Assembly: GCF_000380245.2 (NCBI RefSeq)
Contig: NZ_HG428741.1
Span: 1,945,717 to 2,009,716, forward strand
Direction: 5' to 3'
From: Bacillus massiliigorillae
Lineage (GTDB): Bacteria; Bacillota; Bacilli; Bacillales; DSM-1321
Length of the DNA stretch: 64,000 bases
Part shown: in pieces, positions 49,238 through 57,535 of the stretch
How positions within the stretch are numbered: position 1 is the first letter of the stretch
Layout: each line of letters starts with the position of its first letter
The notes under the pieces: generated by a model
Database searches by the model: none
Seen by the model: only the letters and a program-made list of their open reading frames with translations
Told to the model about the DNA's origin: nothing
Program-made: the position numbers and the translations under genes

Positions 49238-50953
49238 TCATGCTCCTGCACCACCAGACATTTCAATCTCGCGAACAATATGTTTCATTATTTCTTTAGA
49301 TACTTTTCTCATATCTCCACCCACACCATGAAGGACAATATCACCAGTAAATGTATAAACGTTACCTCCACTACCTTTGCTGTCAGCTTGTTTGGCTTGC
49401 TGTTTTGTTAATAGTCGTTCTCCTTCATGAGCTAAAATTGGAGTGTTATCTTTTGTAATTCGACGAGCTCCAACAGCTTTTTTACTTCCGCCAGTTACAA
49501 AGTTTTTTACTTTTTCCCAGTCGTTTTTAGCTCGATTATTAATCTCTTCACGTGCTTCACTAGTTCCCGGAAATATCTTATTAGTAAGCCAGTCCGTTCC
49601 TTTTTGTACACCCATACCTACACCAGCGAATAAAGCACCTGCAGGACCACCAACACCATAACCAAGAACAGCAGCTGCAACTATTTGACCTTGTGGGTGG
49701 TTTTTAAGGCCTTGAATAATACCATCAATAATAGCTCCACCTATTTTCATTGTGGCTGTTGCTATTTGAGGCGCTGCTGCTTCTAAACCAGTTGCTGTTG
49801 CACTTGTAATTTTAGAAATTAAAGTAGATACTTTTTCATTACCGTCCTCATCCCACCATTTATTGAATTCCTGACCAGCTTTATCTAAAAAGAATCTAAA
49901 TTTCTCACCAATGGTATCAAGTTTCTGGAATTCTGGATCGTTAATAATTTTATTAATCCATGTGCCAACAGCAGATGCCGTTTCCGTAAATCCTTTTGTA
50001 ATGGTTGTTATTAGATTAGAAGTGAATTTAATAGCGCCATTAACTTTTTTAGGATCACCCATGAATTTATTTAACTTCTTAATAAACGGACCAATAGCTT
50101 TATCTAATGCTGGTTTACCAACTTTGATAAGTGCTTCATTAGCACTCTCTTTAAATTGGTTCCAAGCACTACCAGATGTCTTGCCAATCTTCTTAATAGT
50201 TTTATCCGTGATACCCATCTTATTAAGAAGCTTATCCATCTCTTTCACTTGCTGCTTGATGGGTAATGTTTTAATACGGTTAACATCAGCTTTACTTATA
50301 CCAAATCGTTCAGACATAGAAACACCATCACCACTAAATAACTCTTTCAAAGCAAAGGCAGCACCTTCTACACCTTGTGTTGGATCATATGCTGTTAATT
50401 TTTCGGTTAGCTTCCACATTTCTTTTAAATCACCCATGTTTTTAGTAGAGCTAATGAAAAACTTTGAGTTGTTAATCATATCATCAGTATTTAAAACAGG
50501 AGATTGAATGGCCATATTACGTAGCATATCTACATACTGATTACCCTTTTTGTCGTTACCCATCATTCCTTGAATCATTACTTGCTGTGTTTCACGAGAC
50601 ATAGCCTGTCCAATCGTCTTTTCAAAAACACTTTTTCCAGCATATATACCACCTACAGCACCAATTAACATTTGCATACCACTAAAAGGATTAAGCTTAC
50701 TAAAAATGCTAGTAATCCTTCCTGCAACAGTTTTACTATGCGATACAAGAGACTCTAGTTTACTAGTAAAAGCATTTGTGCGTGGTGGTTCGATACGAGG
50801 ACGAACAGTTTGAGAATTTAATCTCTGCATTCGTTCTAAACTCCCCTCAAGAGATTCTTGCATTAATCTATTTGAAGCAAGCACTCTATCTACTTCACGA
50901 GAAAATCTATTTTCTAAAGTGATTTCGGCACCAATTCTTGTTTCATCAGCCAT
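49238..50953 (-). CDS. xkdO: Tape measure protein (XkdO-like), short
   Basis: 571 residues from ATG 50953 (AGAGGTGATAAT upstream). It has N-terminal coiled coil, a helix-rich middle (ASRETQQVMIQGMMGNDKKG), a Gly/Ala hydrophobic segment (VLGYGVGGPAGALFAGVGMG, about 448-467) and a C-terminal HEGERLLTKQQAKQ motif typical of tail-length proteins. It sets tail length and is ejected with DNA. At 571 residues it is less than half the length of PBSX XkdO. Confidence 0.9.
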   Translation of the reverse strand: MADETRIGAEITLENRFSREVDRVLASNRLMQESLEGSLERMQRLNSQTVRPRIEPPRTNAFTSKLESLVSHSKTVAGRITSIFSKLNPFSGMQMLIGAVGGIYAGKSVFEKTIGQAMSRETQQVMIQGMMGNDKKGNQYVDMLRNMAIQSPVLNTDDMINNSKFFISSTKNMGDLKEMWKLTEKLTAYDPTQGVEGAAFALKELFSGDGVSMSERFGISKADVNRIKTLPIKQQVKEMDKLLNKMGITDKTIKKIGKTSGSAWNQFKESANEALIKVGKPALDKAIGPFIKKLNKFMGDPKKVNGAIKFTSNLITTITKGFTETASAVGTWINKIINDPEFQKLDTIGEKFRFFLDKAGQEFNKWWDEDGNEKVSTLISKITSATATGLEAAAPQIATATMKIGGAIIDGIIQGLKNHPQGQIVAAAVLGYGVGGPAGALFAGVGMGVQKGTDWLTNKIFPGTSEAREEINNRAKNDWEKVKNFVTGGSKKAVGARRITKDNTPILAHEGERLLTKQQAKQADSKGSGGNVYTFTGDIVLHGVGGDMRKVSKEIMKHIVREIEMSGGAGA

Positions 50954-50963
50954 ATTATCACCT

Positions 50964-51137
50964 CTATTTCGTATTAGATTCTTTAGTTGAATCAGATTCA
51001 TCCTTAATTTCTTTTTCTATACAAGCAATAAGAAGCGTCTTAGCACCAAGTGGCATTTTATAAAACTCATCAGGACGAACATGATGCCTTACCCATGCCC
51101 AATGCATGTAAAAAGCTTCACTGTCCGTCTCTATTAG
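50964..51137 (-). CDS. Tail assembly chaperone -1 frameshift extension (gpT-like)
   Basis: 57 codons open in the -1 frame starting at the slippery heptamer A-AAA-AAC (51137-51143) just before the stop of XkdN. The product would continue KN then LIETDSEAFYMHWAWVRHHV and end ESNTK. It has no start codon or ribosome site of its own before Met11. The G/T-type frameshift is conserved in tail chaperones of many phages, where the fusion recruits the tape measure. Confidence 0.88.
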   Translation of the reverse strand, partial: LIETDSEAFYMHWAWVRHHVRPDEFYKMPLGAKTLLIACIEKEIKDESDSTKESNTK

Positions 51138-51535
51138 TTTTTTACTTCAGTAATTGCATCGCCTTTATAACCACTAAGTTCATTTATTGCACTATCGATT
51201 TTATCGATTTCACCAGGCAGAAATAATTTTTTAATCAAATCATATGGTGTTTTCACACCAAAGTACTCCATTAGTTTAGTGCTTTTTAAATCGATATTTT
51301 TAATACCTTTTATTAGCATTAAATAAATTCTTTCAGCATTATCATAAAATGGTTTTCCATTAGCATCTGTCTTCAAAATCTGGTCAGTTATTTCTTCAAC
51401 TTCAGGTTGCGACAAACCACTAACATCTAAAACGAATGGATTTTCTTCTGTAGATAAACGAGATATTTTAATTTGTTTTGTATGTGGTTTAAACGTACCT
51501 TTATCCATGCTCATTAATAAATCAATAGTATTCAT
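51134..51535 (-). CDS. xkdN: Tail assembly chaperone (XkdN, gpG-like)
   Basis: 133 residues: MNTIDLLMSMDKGTFKPHTK, ISRLSTEENPFVLDVSGLSQPEVEEI and LMEYFGVKTPYDLIKKLFLPGEIDKI match XkdN. It binds the tape measure during tail assembly. It ends EVKN at the slippery site. It follows the tail-tube gene with a terminator between. GGAGGATTTTAA precedes the ATG. Confidence 0.92.
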   Translation of the reverse strand: MNTIDLLMSMDKGTFKPHTKQIKISRLSTEENPFVLDVSGLSQPEVEEITDQILKTDANGKPFYDNAERIYLMLIKGIKNIDLKSTKLMEYFGVKTPYDLIKKLFLPGEIDKIDSAINELSGYKGDAITEVKN

Positions 51536-51559
51536 TTAAAATCCTCCTCAAAAATAAAA

Positions 51560-51579
51560 GCGTAGGCAAAAGCCTACGC
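51560..51579 (-). terminator. Intrinsic terminator right after the tail-tube gene
   Basis: GCGTAGGC-TTTT-GCCTACGC, an 8-bp perfect stem, then TTTTATTTTT on the minus strand. The stem overlaps the XkdM stop. It should reduce transcription beyond the tube and sheath genes. Confidence 0.92.
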
Positions 51580-52011
51580 AATAGCATCAATTAATTCATA
51601 ATCATCAAATGTAAAAGGTTTTTCCTCTTGAATAACTTTATTAGATTCCCAATCAGCAAGAGTAATATCATCAAATTGTACGCCTGTAATAGCGATACGC
51701 TCCGAACCTAGTGAAGCTGGATCAGCAAGCTTACTAATAATTTCAGTAACCAATGGCTTTCCTTCTTTAAGAGCTTCAAGTTGCTTTTTCAGTATACGAG
51801 AATTAACTTTTGTAAAACGAACAGAACCAGTTCCGTCCCATCCCATTACCTTTTTGCCACGTCCATTACGACGACCACAAATTAATACATCTTCTTTTAA
51901 AATGTTAATCTTAATTTGTAAGCCATATACTTCTGCCCACTTTTCTCCATCAATCCAACACTCTCCAAATGTACCGGAAATGCGTTGGTCAGCAGTATAA
52001 TTTTCTGGCAT
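51574..52011 (-). CDS. xkdM: Tail tube protein (XkdM)
   Basis: 145 residues: MPENYTADQRISGTFGECWI, VYGLQIKINILKEDVLICGRR, MGWDGTGSVRFTKVNSRILK. Phage_TTP-like XkdM/DUF2001. It forms the inner tube, in equal numbers to the sheath encoded just upstream. The terminator at its stop fits high relative expression. Confidence 0.93.
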   Translation of the reverse strand: MPENYTADQRISGTFGECWIDGEKWAEVYGLQIKINILKEDVLICGRRNGRGKKVMGWDGTGSVRFTKVNSRILKKQLEALKEGKPLVTEIISKLADPASLGSERIAITGVQFDDITLADWESNKVIQEEKPFTFDDYELIDAIA

Positions 52012-52026
52012 TTATATCACCATCCT

Positions 52027-53073
52027 TTACATATAAACATTGATATCAGCATCTTCGATTGCATCGACAACACGTAAAGTTACTTTAATAAACACTTTGT
52101 CATCGGTATCTGCTTCTTTAATTTCTTGCTCTGACATCGAATTAACATCTACACCTTGTTCTTTTAAATAGGCAGCTTGTGCATCTACATCAATTTCTAC
52201 TGTTGTTCCTGGTTGCAATAAACCTTCATCTTCTAACGTTCCATAGTAGTTACTTAAGGCACGCATAAGAAGAACTTTATTATCATAGGTATTTGGAACT
52301 TTACCAATATAATTATCTTCTAATGTCATTCGGACATCTTCATCAATCATATCTAGGATTTCAACAATCTTAATCTTCTTGAAATCCTTTGGAGTAGTAG
52401 CAGTAACCGTTGTTAATGAAGTAACACCACGACCAACTTTTACTTTCTCACCATCATGAAAAATGACAAACTCTCCATTATCAATAGCTGTATTGATTTC
52501 TGGACGAGTTAACGATTTAACACTATCAACTTCATTTAATACCTGATAAGTCGTTGCAATAGAAGGTGGAGTACCAGCAATAAGACCAGCAATCCTTGCG
52601 CAATATTGTGCTGTTGTATACGTTGTTTCTCCGACTTTAATATCATCAGTCGTAAAATTAATAACAAAGAATTTATCAGCTGCATGATCAGGGAGAATAA
52701 CCTTAATATTTCGTCTCAAATCACGTTGATTACTTACCCACGTAGCAACTGTAGTTAAATCTGATGTTTGTACAGATGGAATGGCTAAATAATTAAAATT
52801 AACTGTTTCTAGCAAAGCTAATCCCTTCGCTTGTGTAGATTCGCATGCAATAATCACTTTACGAGGTTTGTTTTCTCCACCTTTAAAAGCCATTTGTATC
52901 ATATTTTGATTGGCTTCTGTTAAACCTTCAGGAATATCATCCATACTATACAGTTCAAAAACACCAGTTTTAGTTGTTTCTAATAAAAAAAGCCCCACGA
53001 TTCCTCGTGCAGCTCTTTGAACACCTGATTGTGCTAATTTCTTAAAAATCATATTTATTTGAGGTAAACCCAT
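52027..53073 (-). CDS. xkdK: Contractile tail sheath protein (XkdK)
   Basis: 348 residues: MGLPQINMIFKKLAQSGVQR, YTTAQYCARIAGLIAGTPPSIATTYQVL and MRALSNYYGTLEDEGLLQPGTTVEID are typical of the XkdK sheath family. Presence of sheath, tube and baseplate J makes the prophage a contractile-tailed (myovirus-type) element. PBSX XkdK is longer (about 466), the short form is common in B. cereus-type prophages. Confidence 0.93.
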   Translation of the reverse strand: MGLPQINMIFKKLAQSGVQRAARGIVGLFLLETTKTGVFELYSMDDIPEGLTEANQNMIQMAFKGGENKPRKVIIACESTQAKGLALLETVNFNYLAIPSVQTSDLTTVATWVSNQRDLRRNIKVILPDHAADKFFVINFTTDDIKVGETTYTTAQYCARIAGLIAGTPPSIATTYQVLNEVDSVKSLTRPEINTAIDNGEFVIFHDGEKVKVGRGVTSLTTVTATTPKDFKKIKIVEILDMIDEDVRMTLEDNYIGKVPNTYDNKVLLMRALSNYYGTLEDEGLLQPGTTVEIDVDAQAAYLKEQGVDVNSMSEQEIKEADTDDKVFIKVTLRVVDAIEDADINVYM

Positions 53074-53516
53074 TACTTATCACCTTCTTTGATTTGTATG
53101 TCTTTTATAACAGAGACATTAACATCACCCATATCTGGATATTTCGTTGTATCCTTAAGTATTTCAATATAATCAATGTCCATTAGATACCTAAATCCAT
53201 CACCTTCACTACCACGATGATTACGAGTAAGATAACTAAAGTCTATTGCTCTAATGACTCTAAATTCACGTTTGAATAGGCTACAAATTGATAACCAATC
53301 ATCTTGTGATTTGTACTCATCTTTAGGGAAATAAACAATTTCAATAAGCAACGTGTTGCTCTCTTGAAGTTTAGATATCGAATCTGCAATAACAGGCCTA
53401 ATGAACACAAAAAAACAAGGCTTCTTCATGCCTTGCTCTAGCTTATCTGTATATACTTTTACATTAGGATACAAAATGCCTAATTTCTTTGTAATTGCTC
53501 GTCTTATATTAATCAT
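53073..53516 (-). CDS. Tail terminator protein (XkdJ-like)
   Basis: 147 residues: MINIRRAITKKLGILYPNVKVYTDKLEQGMKKPCFFVFI... matches the phage tail terminator family that closes the tube at the head side. It overlaps both neighbours by one to four bases. Confidence 0.85.
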   Translation of the reverse strand: MINIRRAITKKLGILYPNVKVYTDKLEQGMKKPCFFVFIRPVIADSISKLQESNTLLIEIVYFPKDEYKSQDDWLSICSLFKREFRVIRAIDFSYLTRNHRGSEGDGFRYLMDIDYIEILKDTTKYPDMGDVNVSVIKDIQIKEGDK

Positions 53517-53914
53517 AGTTTGCCTAACACCTCTCTTAATAGAGCATAAACATGTTTGGGTAACTCTCTTTCTAATTCCATAATAGACATTTCAAGCATA
53601 TAAACACCTGGTACAAAACCACCATTTCTTGTCCTATGCCCTAATTCTACGTAAGGAGCGTATTCTACGTTGTTATATAGTTCGATGCTTAATCTATCAC
53701 CATTTCGTTTCACGTCTGAAACCTTCCAATTACGGCGCAAATTACCGCCAGTATTACCGTTAGTATAAACACCAACTGGAGTACGTTTCTTTACCTTTCG
53801 TAATCCACGATTAGCTATTTCGATTAAGAACTTTTCAATCTCTTCCGGAAATCGTCTTTTAACAATCTCAAGATCTCTTTCAAACTCTTCGAAACCAAAT
53901 ATACGATTAGCCAT
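53513..53914 (-). CDS. xkdI: Head-tail protein, HK97 gp10-like (XkdI)
   Basis: 133 residues with KRTPVGVYTNGNTGGNLRRNW and YNNVEYAPYVELGHRTRNG, hallmarks of HK97 gp10/XkdI. Neck or tail-completion protein. Confidence 0.88.
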   Translation of the reverse strand: MANRIFGFEEFERDLEIVKRRFPEEIEKFLIEIANRGLRKVKKRTPVGVYTNGNTGGNLRRNWKVSDVKRNGDRLSIELYNNVEYAPYVELGHRTRNGGFVPGVYMLEMSIMELERELPKHVYALLREVLGKL

Positions 53915-54264
53915 TAAATTTCACCATCATATTTCAAGATAACCTCTTGATGTGAAGGATAGACATGATGCTGTCCTGCAACGGTTTTAATCGTTCTATT
54001 TTGATACGTAACTTCTATTTCATCGCCTTTTTCAATGATGTATAAAGGGTTAAGAAATAGCTGTAATGAATACGTAATGGTGTTTGCAGTATCGGTTTGA
54101 CTAGTAGTAGCTAATGTATTCTTACTTATAGCGCAACTAATATTTTTATAGATAGTTGCATGTTCATCGATGATAGTCTCATTCCACTCATTTGTTATTT
54201 CAACATCACGATAAACGGTACATTTATCAAAATAGGTGCTTTCAATAGCTTCCATTTCGTTCAT
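53914..54264 (-). CDS. Head-tail joining protein (XkdH-like)
   Basis: 116 residues: YFDKCTVYRDVEITNEWNET, ISCAISKNTLATTSQTDTAN, KGDEIEVTYQNRTIKTVAGQHHVYPSHQEV. Matches the XkdH/minor capsid DUF family in the same operon position. Overlaps neighbours by 1 and 4 bases. Confidence 0.82.
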   Translation of the reverse strand: MNEMEAIESTYFDKCTVYRDVEITNEWNETIIDEHATIYKNISCAISKNTLATTSQTDTANTITYSLQLFLNPLYIIEKGDEIEVTYQNRTIKTVAGQHHVYPSHQEVILKYDGEI

Positions 54265-54623
54265 TTCAACACCCTCAATCGTCTAAACTGGTTCAATTGC
54301 TGTTTATAGTTAGTAAGTACATCATCAACAGAATCACCATTTACAACCTGAGAACCAACGTCATATTCAACGGTTGTATCACCACGAGAAACTCGTTTAA
54401 TAGATCCACTACCTTCTATGATTGTTGAACCTCCACTTTTCAGCATATCCACAACCATTTCAGCAACAATTTCACCAAGTTCAACAGGTATCTCTAATAG
54501 ATTGCAATAGTTCAATACTCGTCTAGTAACACGACGGATATAAATATTAATCTGTGCATCTTGTGTATCATCATTAATACCTGCAAATTCTTTTACTAAC
54601 ACTAATAATTCTTCATTCGTCAT
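54261..54623 (-). CDS. Head-tail connector (YqbG/XkdG-type adaptor)
   Basis: 120 residues: MTNEELLVLVKEFAGINDDTQ, INIYIRRVTRRVLNYCNLLEIP, GSIKRVSRGDTTVEYDVG. gp6/gp15-like connector that sits between portal and neck. It follows the capsid gene with a terminator between. Confidence 0.86.
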   Translation of the reverse strand: MTNEELLVLVKEFAGINDDTQDAQINIYIRRVTRRVLNYCNLLEIPVELGEIVAEMVVDMLKSGGSTIIEGSGSIKRVSRGDTTVEYDVGSQVVNGDSVDDVLTNYKQQLNQFRRLRVLK

Positions 54624-54643
54624 TAAATCACCTCAATGCAAAA

Positions 54644-54662
54644 AGAGGAGATAAACTCCTCT
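54644..54662 (-). terminator. Intrinsic terminator right after the capsid gene
   Basis: AGAGGAG-TTTAT-CTCCTCT stem followed by TTTTTGC on the minus strand, 2 bp after the capsid stop. It would give excess capsid transcripts. Confidence 0.88.
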
Positions 54663-54663
54663 A

Positions 54664-55491
54664 TCATGCTCCAGCTGGTGCTTTACATACATAGATTGCT
54701 TTTTTCTTGTTGTTAAGAATGAATGCATCAAAGTAAATACGACCTTCTGCTAATGTTCCTGAAATACCTGGAGGATCTACGTGTAAACGATAGTCTTCAA
54801 GTTTAATAGGTGCAACAGTAGCAGAACGATGAGTAATGATGAAATTCACATTAGCACCAAGACGAGTTGTAGGTACTTTAATAACAGGCATACCATCTAA
54901 TTCAGCAACTTGTCCTTTTAGTAAGATAGCATCTTTAGACATATCAGATGTTTTTACAAATGTATCACATAATTTTAACCACTTAATACCTGCAGGTGTC
55001 GCAAAAATAATACGATTATCAGGTACTTCCTCATCATCAAGAGCTTCAGTACCTGTTAAAATTTCTTCATGAACGTTATCTTTTGTTAGTTCAACCTCTT
55101 TGACATGTTTTTTATCAGCTTTAGCAACCATTTGAGCAAAACGGTATGTGTCAACATGAGGAATAACTACTTCTCGTAATTGACGAGCTAATGCCTCAGC
55201 TGCTTTCATTTCTGTTTCTTCTTCATTCATCTTATCAATTGTGAAAGAAAATGCTTTATCTTGAGATAGTGTTAGCTCTTGAATAGTATTCTCTAGTTCA
55301 GTAGGTGTACCAAAGCGAGAACCGCCTGAACGAGCATAATCTGTAAGAGCAACTGTATTTACAGAAGTAACTTTTACCGTTTGTGCTCCTACGAATTCAT
55401 AATCATTATTTACACCTGGAGTAGATAGTGCCCCAAGTTTAAATTTCTCATCAATTAATGGTGAAAATTTTGATGTTAATGTAATCGCCAT
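54664..55491 (-). CDS. Major capsid protein
   Basis: 275 residues: MAITLTSKFSPLIDEKFKLG, EELTLSQDKAFSFTIDKMN-like strand region, LKLCDTFVKTSDMSKDAILLKGQVAELDGMPVIKVP and HRSATVAPIKLEDYRLHVDPPG. This is the HK97-fold capsid group of PBSX-like/SPP1-like phages (coat protein). Its start follows AAGGAGAGTG. It is preceded by scaffold and followed by a terminator, as expected of the most abundant virion protein. Confidence 0.92.
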   Translation of the reverse strand: MAITLTSKFSPLIDEKFKLGALSTPGVNNDYEFVGAQTVKVTSVNTVALTDYARSGGSRFGTPTELENTIQELTLSQDKAFSFTIDKMNEEETEMKAAEALARQLREVVIPHVDTYRFAQMVAKADKKHVKEVELTKDNVHEEILTGTEALDDEEVPDNRIIFATPAGIKWLKLCDTFVKTSDMSKDAILLKGQVAELDGMPVIKVPTTRLGANVNFIITHRSATVAPIKLEDYRLHVDPPGISGTLAEGRIYFDAFILNNKKKAIYVCKAPAGA

Positions 55492-55506
55492 CCTATAACA
55501 CTCTCC

Positions 55507-56061
55507 TTAAATATTAAACGCATCATTGAATGCACTTGTTAGTTTATTGTCTTTGTTATTTTCTTCTGTTTTCTCATGCTTTTCTGGCGTTTCTTTTGCT
55601 AAACGTCCTTTAACTGCTTTATTTAGTTCCTTTTCCCATGCATCCTTAAATTGAGATACATTTCCAAGCGTTTTTTCCTCATCTTCACCAAGTAAGTAAT
55701 CAGCAAATACACTTGGAATATTAGAACTTCGTAAAGTAGATGCAGCTGTATCTTTCAACTCAGCCATACGAGCACGTTGTTTATACTCTTCAGCTACTTG
55801 TAATGCCTCTTTTAATTCAGCTTGCTTTCGTTCTTCTTCTGACATAGCTTTCTTTTTATACTCTTTATCAATTTCTTCACGAATTCGCTTTTGTTCTTGC
55901 TTCAAACGCTTAGAAATAACAGCATTCATTTCATCCTGTGTAAACGTCTTTACATCAGTTTCTTGGTCACTGCCTGTTCGGTCAGTGCCTTGTGAATCTT
56001 CGTTATTTGTATCTACATCATCAGCAAAGAACTGTAAATTTAATCGTAATAATTCTGGCAT
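55507..56061 (-). CDS. Capsid scaffolding protein (DUF4355)
   Basis: 184 residues, highly charged. It has an acidic N-terminus (DVDTNNEDSQGTDRTGSDQE), a long coiled coil (about 55-100, KRLKQEQKRIREEIDKEYKKK) and a Lys-rich end (LTSAFNDAFNI). The opening PELLRLNLQFFADD is a typical phage scaffold start. It directs head assembly, then leaves. GGAGGTTTTATT precedes the ATG. Confidence 0.92.
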   Translation of the reverse strand: MPELLRLNLQFFADDVDTNNEDSQGTDRTGSDQETDVKTFTQDEMNAVISKRLKQEQKRIREEIDKEYKKKAMSEEERKQAELKEALQVAEEYKQRARMAELKDTAASTLRSSNIPSVFADYLLGEDEEKTLGNVSQFKDAWEKELNKAVKGRLAKETPEKHEKTEENNKDNKLTSAFNDAFNI

Positions 56062-56148
56062 AATAAAACCTCCACCGTTTTAAGTCCGTCGACTATAATT
56101 CCATGTGTTTATAGCGTCCACAAGTACGACAATTTAGGCATAAAAAAA

Positions 56149-56166
56149 GGCACTTAACCCAGTGCC
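56149..56166 (-). terminator. Intrinsic terminator after the Tad2-like gene
   Basis: GGCACT-GGGTTA-AGTGCC followed by T7 on the minus strand. It divides the operon between the DUF2829 gene and the scaffold, so a promoter for scaffold and capsid may lie in 56062-56148. Confidence 0.9.
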
Positions 56167-56193
56167 AAAGGGAGATAGTAGACCACCTCCTTC

Positions 56194-56511
56194 CTATGCT
56201 AATTCAATGTGTTTCTTTATATCTTCTTTCAACATTTCATTCATTTTAGCTAAAATGTCATCAACATTATTCAATTGAAAATTTATCGTTATTTCATTAA
56301 TACTAATATCTTCATCAATTACAACCCAATCATCTTCCAACATGTTCTCTATGGTGAAAAACAAGTCTTTTGTATCTAAAATATCAAGTACAGTTCCATC
56401 TTTACAGTAAATCATGATGGTTCCATTCTCTATTACCCAATAACCACCCCATTCTTTTCTCTTTATTTTCTTACCATCTCGCATTTCTTTATATGCCTTG
56501 CAAAAATCCAT
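56194..56511 (-). CDS. DUF2829 protein, Tad2-like (anti-Thoeris family)
   Basis: 105 residues. The DUF2829 pattern MDFCKAYKEMRDGKKIKRKEW, then GYWVIENGTIMIYCKDGT and a DDWVVIDE end, is clear; a 25-residue C-terminal extension (MNEMLKEDIKKHIELA) follows. In phage SPO1 a DUF2829 protein (Tad2) binds and sequesters the Thoeris signal molecule. Position inside a structural operon between minor capsid and scaffold, with its own terminator, fits a carried accessory gene. Other DUF2829 proteins have no known role, so function is inference. Confidence 0.82.
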   Translation of the reverse strand: MDFCKAYKEMRDGKKIKRKEWGGYWVIENGTIMIYCKDGTVLDILDTKDLFFTIENMLEDDWVVIDEDISINEITINFQLNNVDDILAKMNEMLKEDIKKHIELA

Positions 56512-56521
56512 TTAAAACACC

Positions 56522-57535
56522 TCATCCTAAAAACAATTTTTCATACTCTTTATATGTCATGTTCCCATCAACAATCATGTTTTTACCGTTGCTATCCCTA
56601 GCTATTCTTTCTTCATCATCATCTTCAAAGTAAGGAATTGTAGTAGACCTACAACGAACATGCATTGGAGGATAATTAACACCAGGAACAGCATCTTTGA
56701 CGTAAAATACTTTTCCATCTAATACTTGGCACACATGAGATGTACGACTGTCTAGTGTTGCTAAAAATTCATATTTATCTAACTTGCATTCTGCATAAGA
56801 ATCGATAGAAGCTTTATTATCAAAATATGCAGCCTCGGTATTTACTAACCTGACCGCATCTTGATAACTTGATGACATTCTTTGACTTACGGTTTTAGCT
56901 AACTTCGGTATGCTTTCACCTTTAATAGTTGCCTTAACAAACTCTTGCTGTAGAACATAGCGTAAATCGTCAGTATTAGCCCAAATGCGAGTAGAAAAGT
57001 TCTCACCTGACCATTTGTATGTCATTAGTTCATTAATCTTCTTCTCGTCAAATTTATAGAATGGAGAAGATACATTAAATTCTTTTGCAAAATCATATTT
57101 GTTTCGTAAGAGAGTAGAAACATAGATGTTTTCTAGTAATTTAGTTAATGTCTCTTCAAACGCATAAGCTAATGGAGCTATTCGCATCGATAACTGCTTA
57201 TAAATCAAAGCATTACGGTTAACTCTTGCTGGATCATAAGCAGGAAAGAACTTATCAACCATTTCTTCACTGGCCAAACTATTCATTCGAAGCTTCTCTG
57301 CATTTTCTGCAACATATTTTTTGAATCCTTTTTGGTCTAGTTTGCTTGCTTCTTTCCATAGCGACTTATAATTCATACCATAACGTTGAGCATATGATTC
57401 AAAGTCTTTCATAATCTCATCTAATGCCTCTGAATATAGCTTTTTCAACTCTTTCTCTAAATCAGCAACGGCTTTATAGACTTCTTTGTCATGCTGTTGA
57501 GCACGTTTGAACCAATAGTCTCTATTATTCATCAT
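56522..57535 (-). CDS. Phage minor head protein (SPP1 gp7 / Mu F-like)
   Basis: 337 residues. It begins NNRDYWFKRAQQHDKEVYKA; the C-terminal part has LVNTEAAYFDNKASIDSYAE, KYEFLATLDSRTSHVCQVLDGK and GVNYPPMHVRCRSTTIPYF, the Phage_Mu_F signature with Cys/His. It is needed for head morphogenesis and DNA ejection. It overlaps the portal end by 11 nt. The second Met is the better start. Confidence 0.92.
   Translation of the reverse strand: MMNNRDYWFKRAQQHDKEVYKAVADLEKELKKLYSEALDEIMKDFESYAQRYGMNYKSLWKEASKLDQKGFKKYVAENAEKLRMNSLASEEMVDKFFPAYDPARVNRNALIYKQLSMRIAPLAYAFEETLTKLLENIYVSTLLRNKYDFAKEFNVSSPFYKFDEKKINELMTYKWSGENFSTRIWANTDDLRYVLQQEFVKATIKGESIPKLAKTVSQRMSSSYQDAVRLVNTEAAYFDNKASIDSYAECKLDKYEFLATLDSRTSHVCQVLDGKVFYVKDAVPGVNYPPMHVRCRSTTIPYFEDDDEERIARDSNGKNMIVDGNMTYKEYEKLFLG

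Noticed and set aside
49911..50507. Frame of 198 codons opposite the tape measure gene
   Set aside because: Antisense shadow of a well-supported gene; hydrophobic composition comes from the codon complement; no ribosome site.
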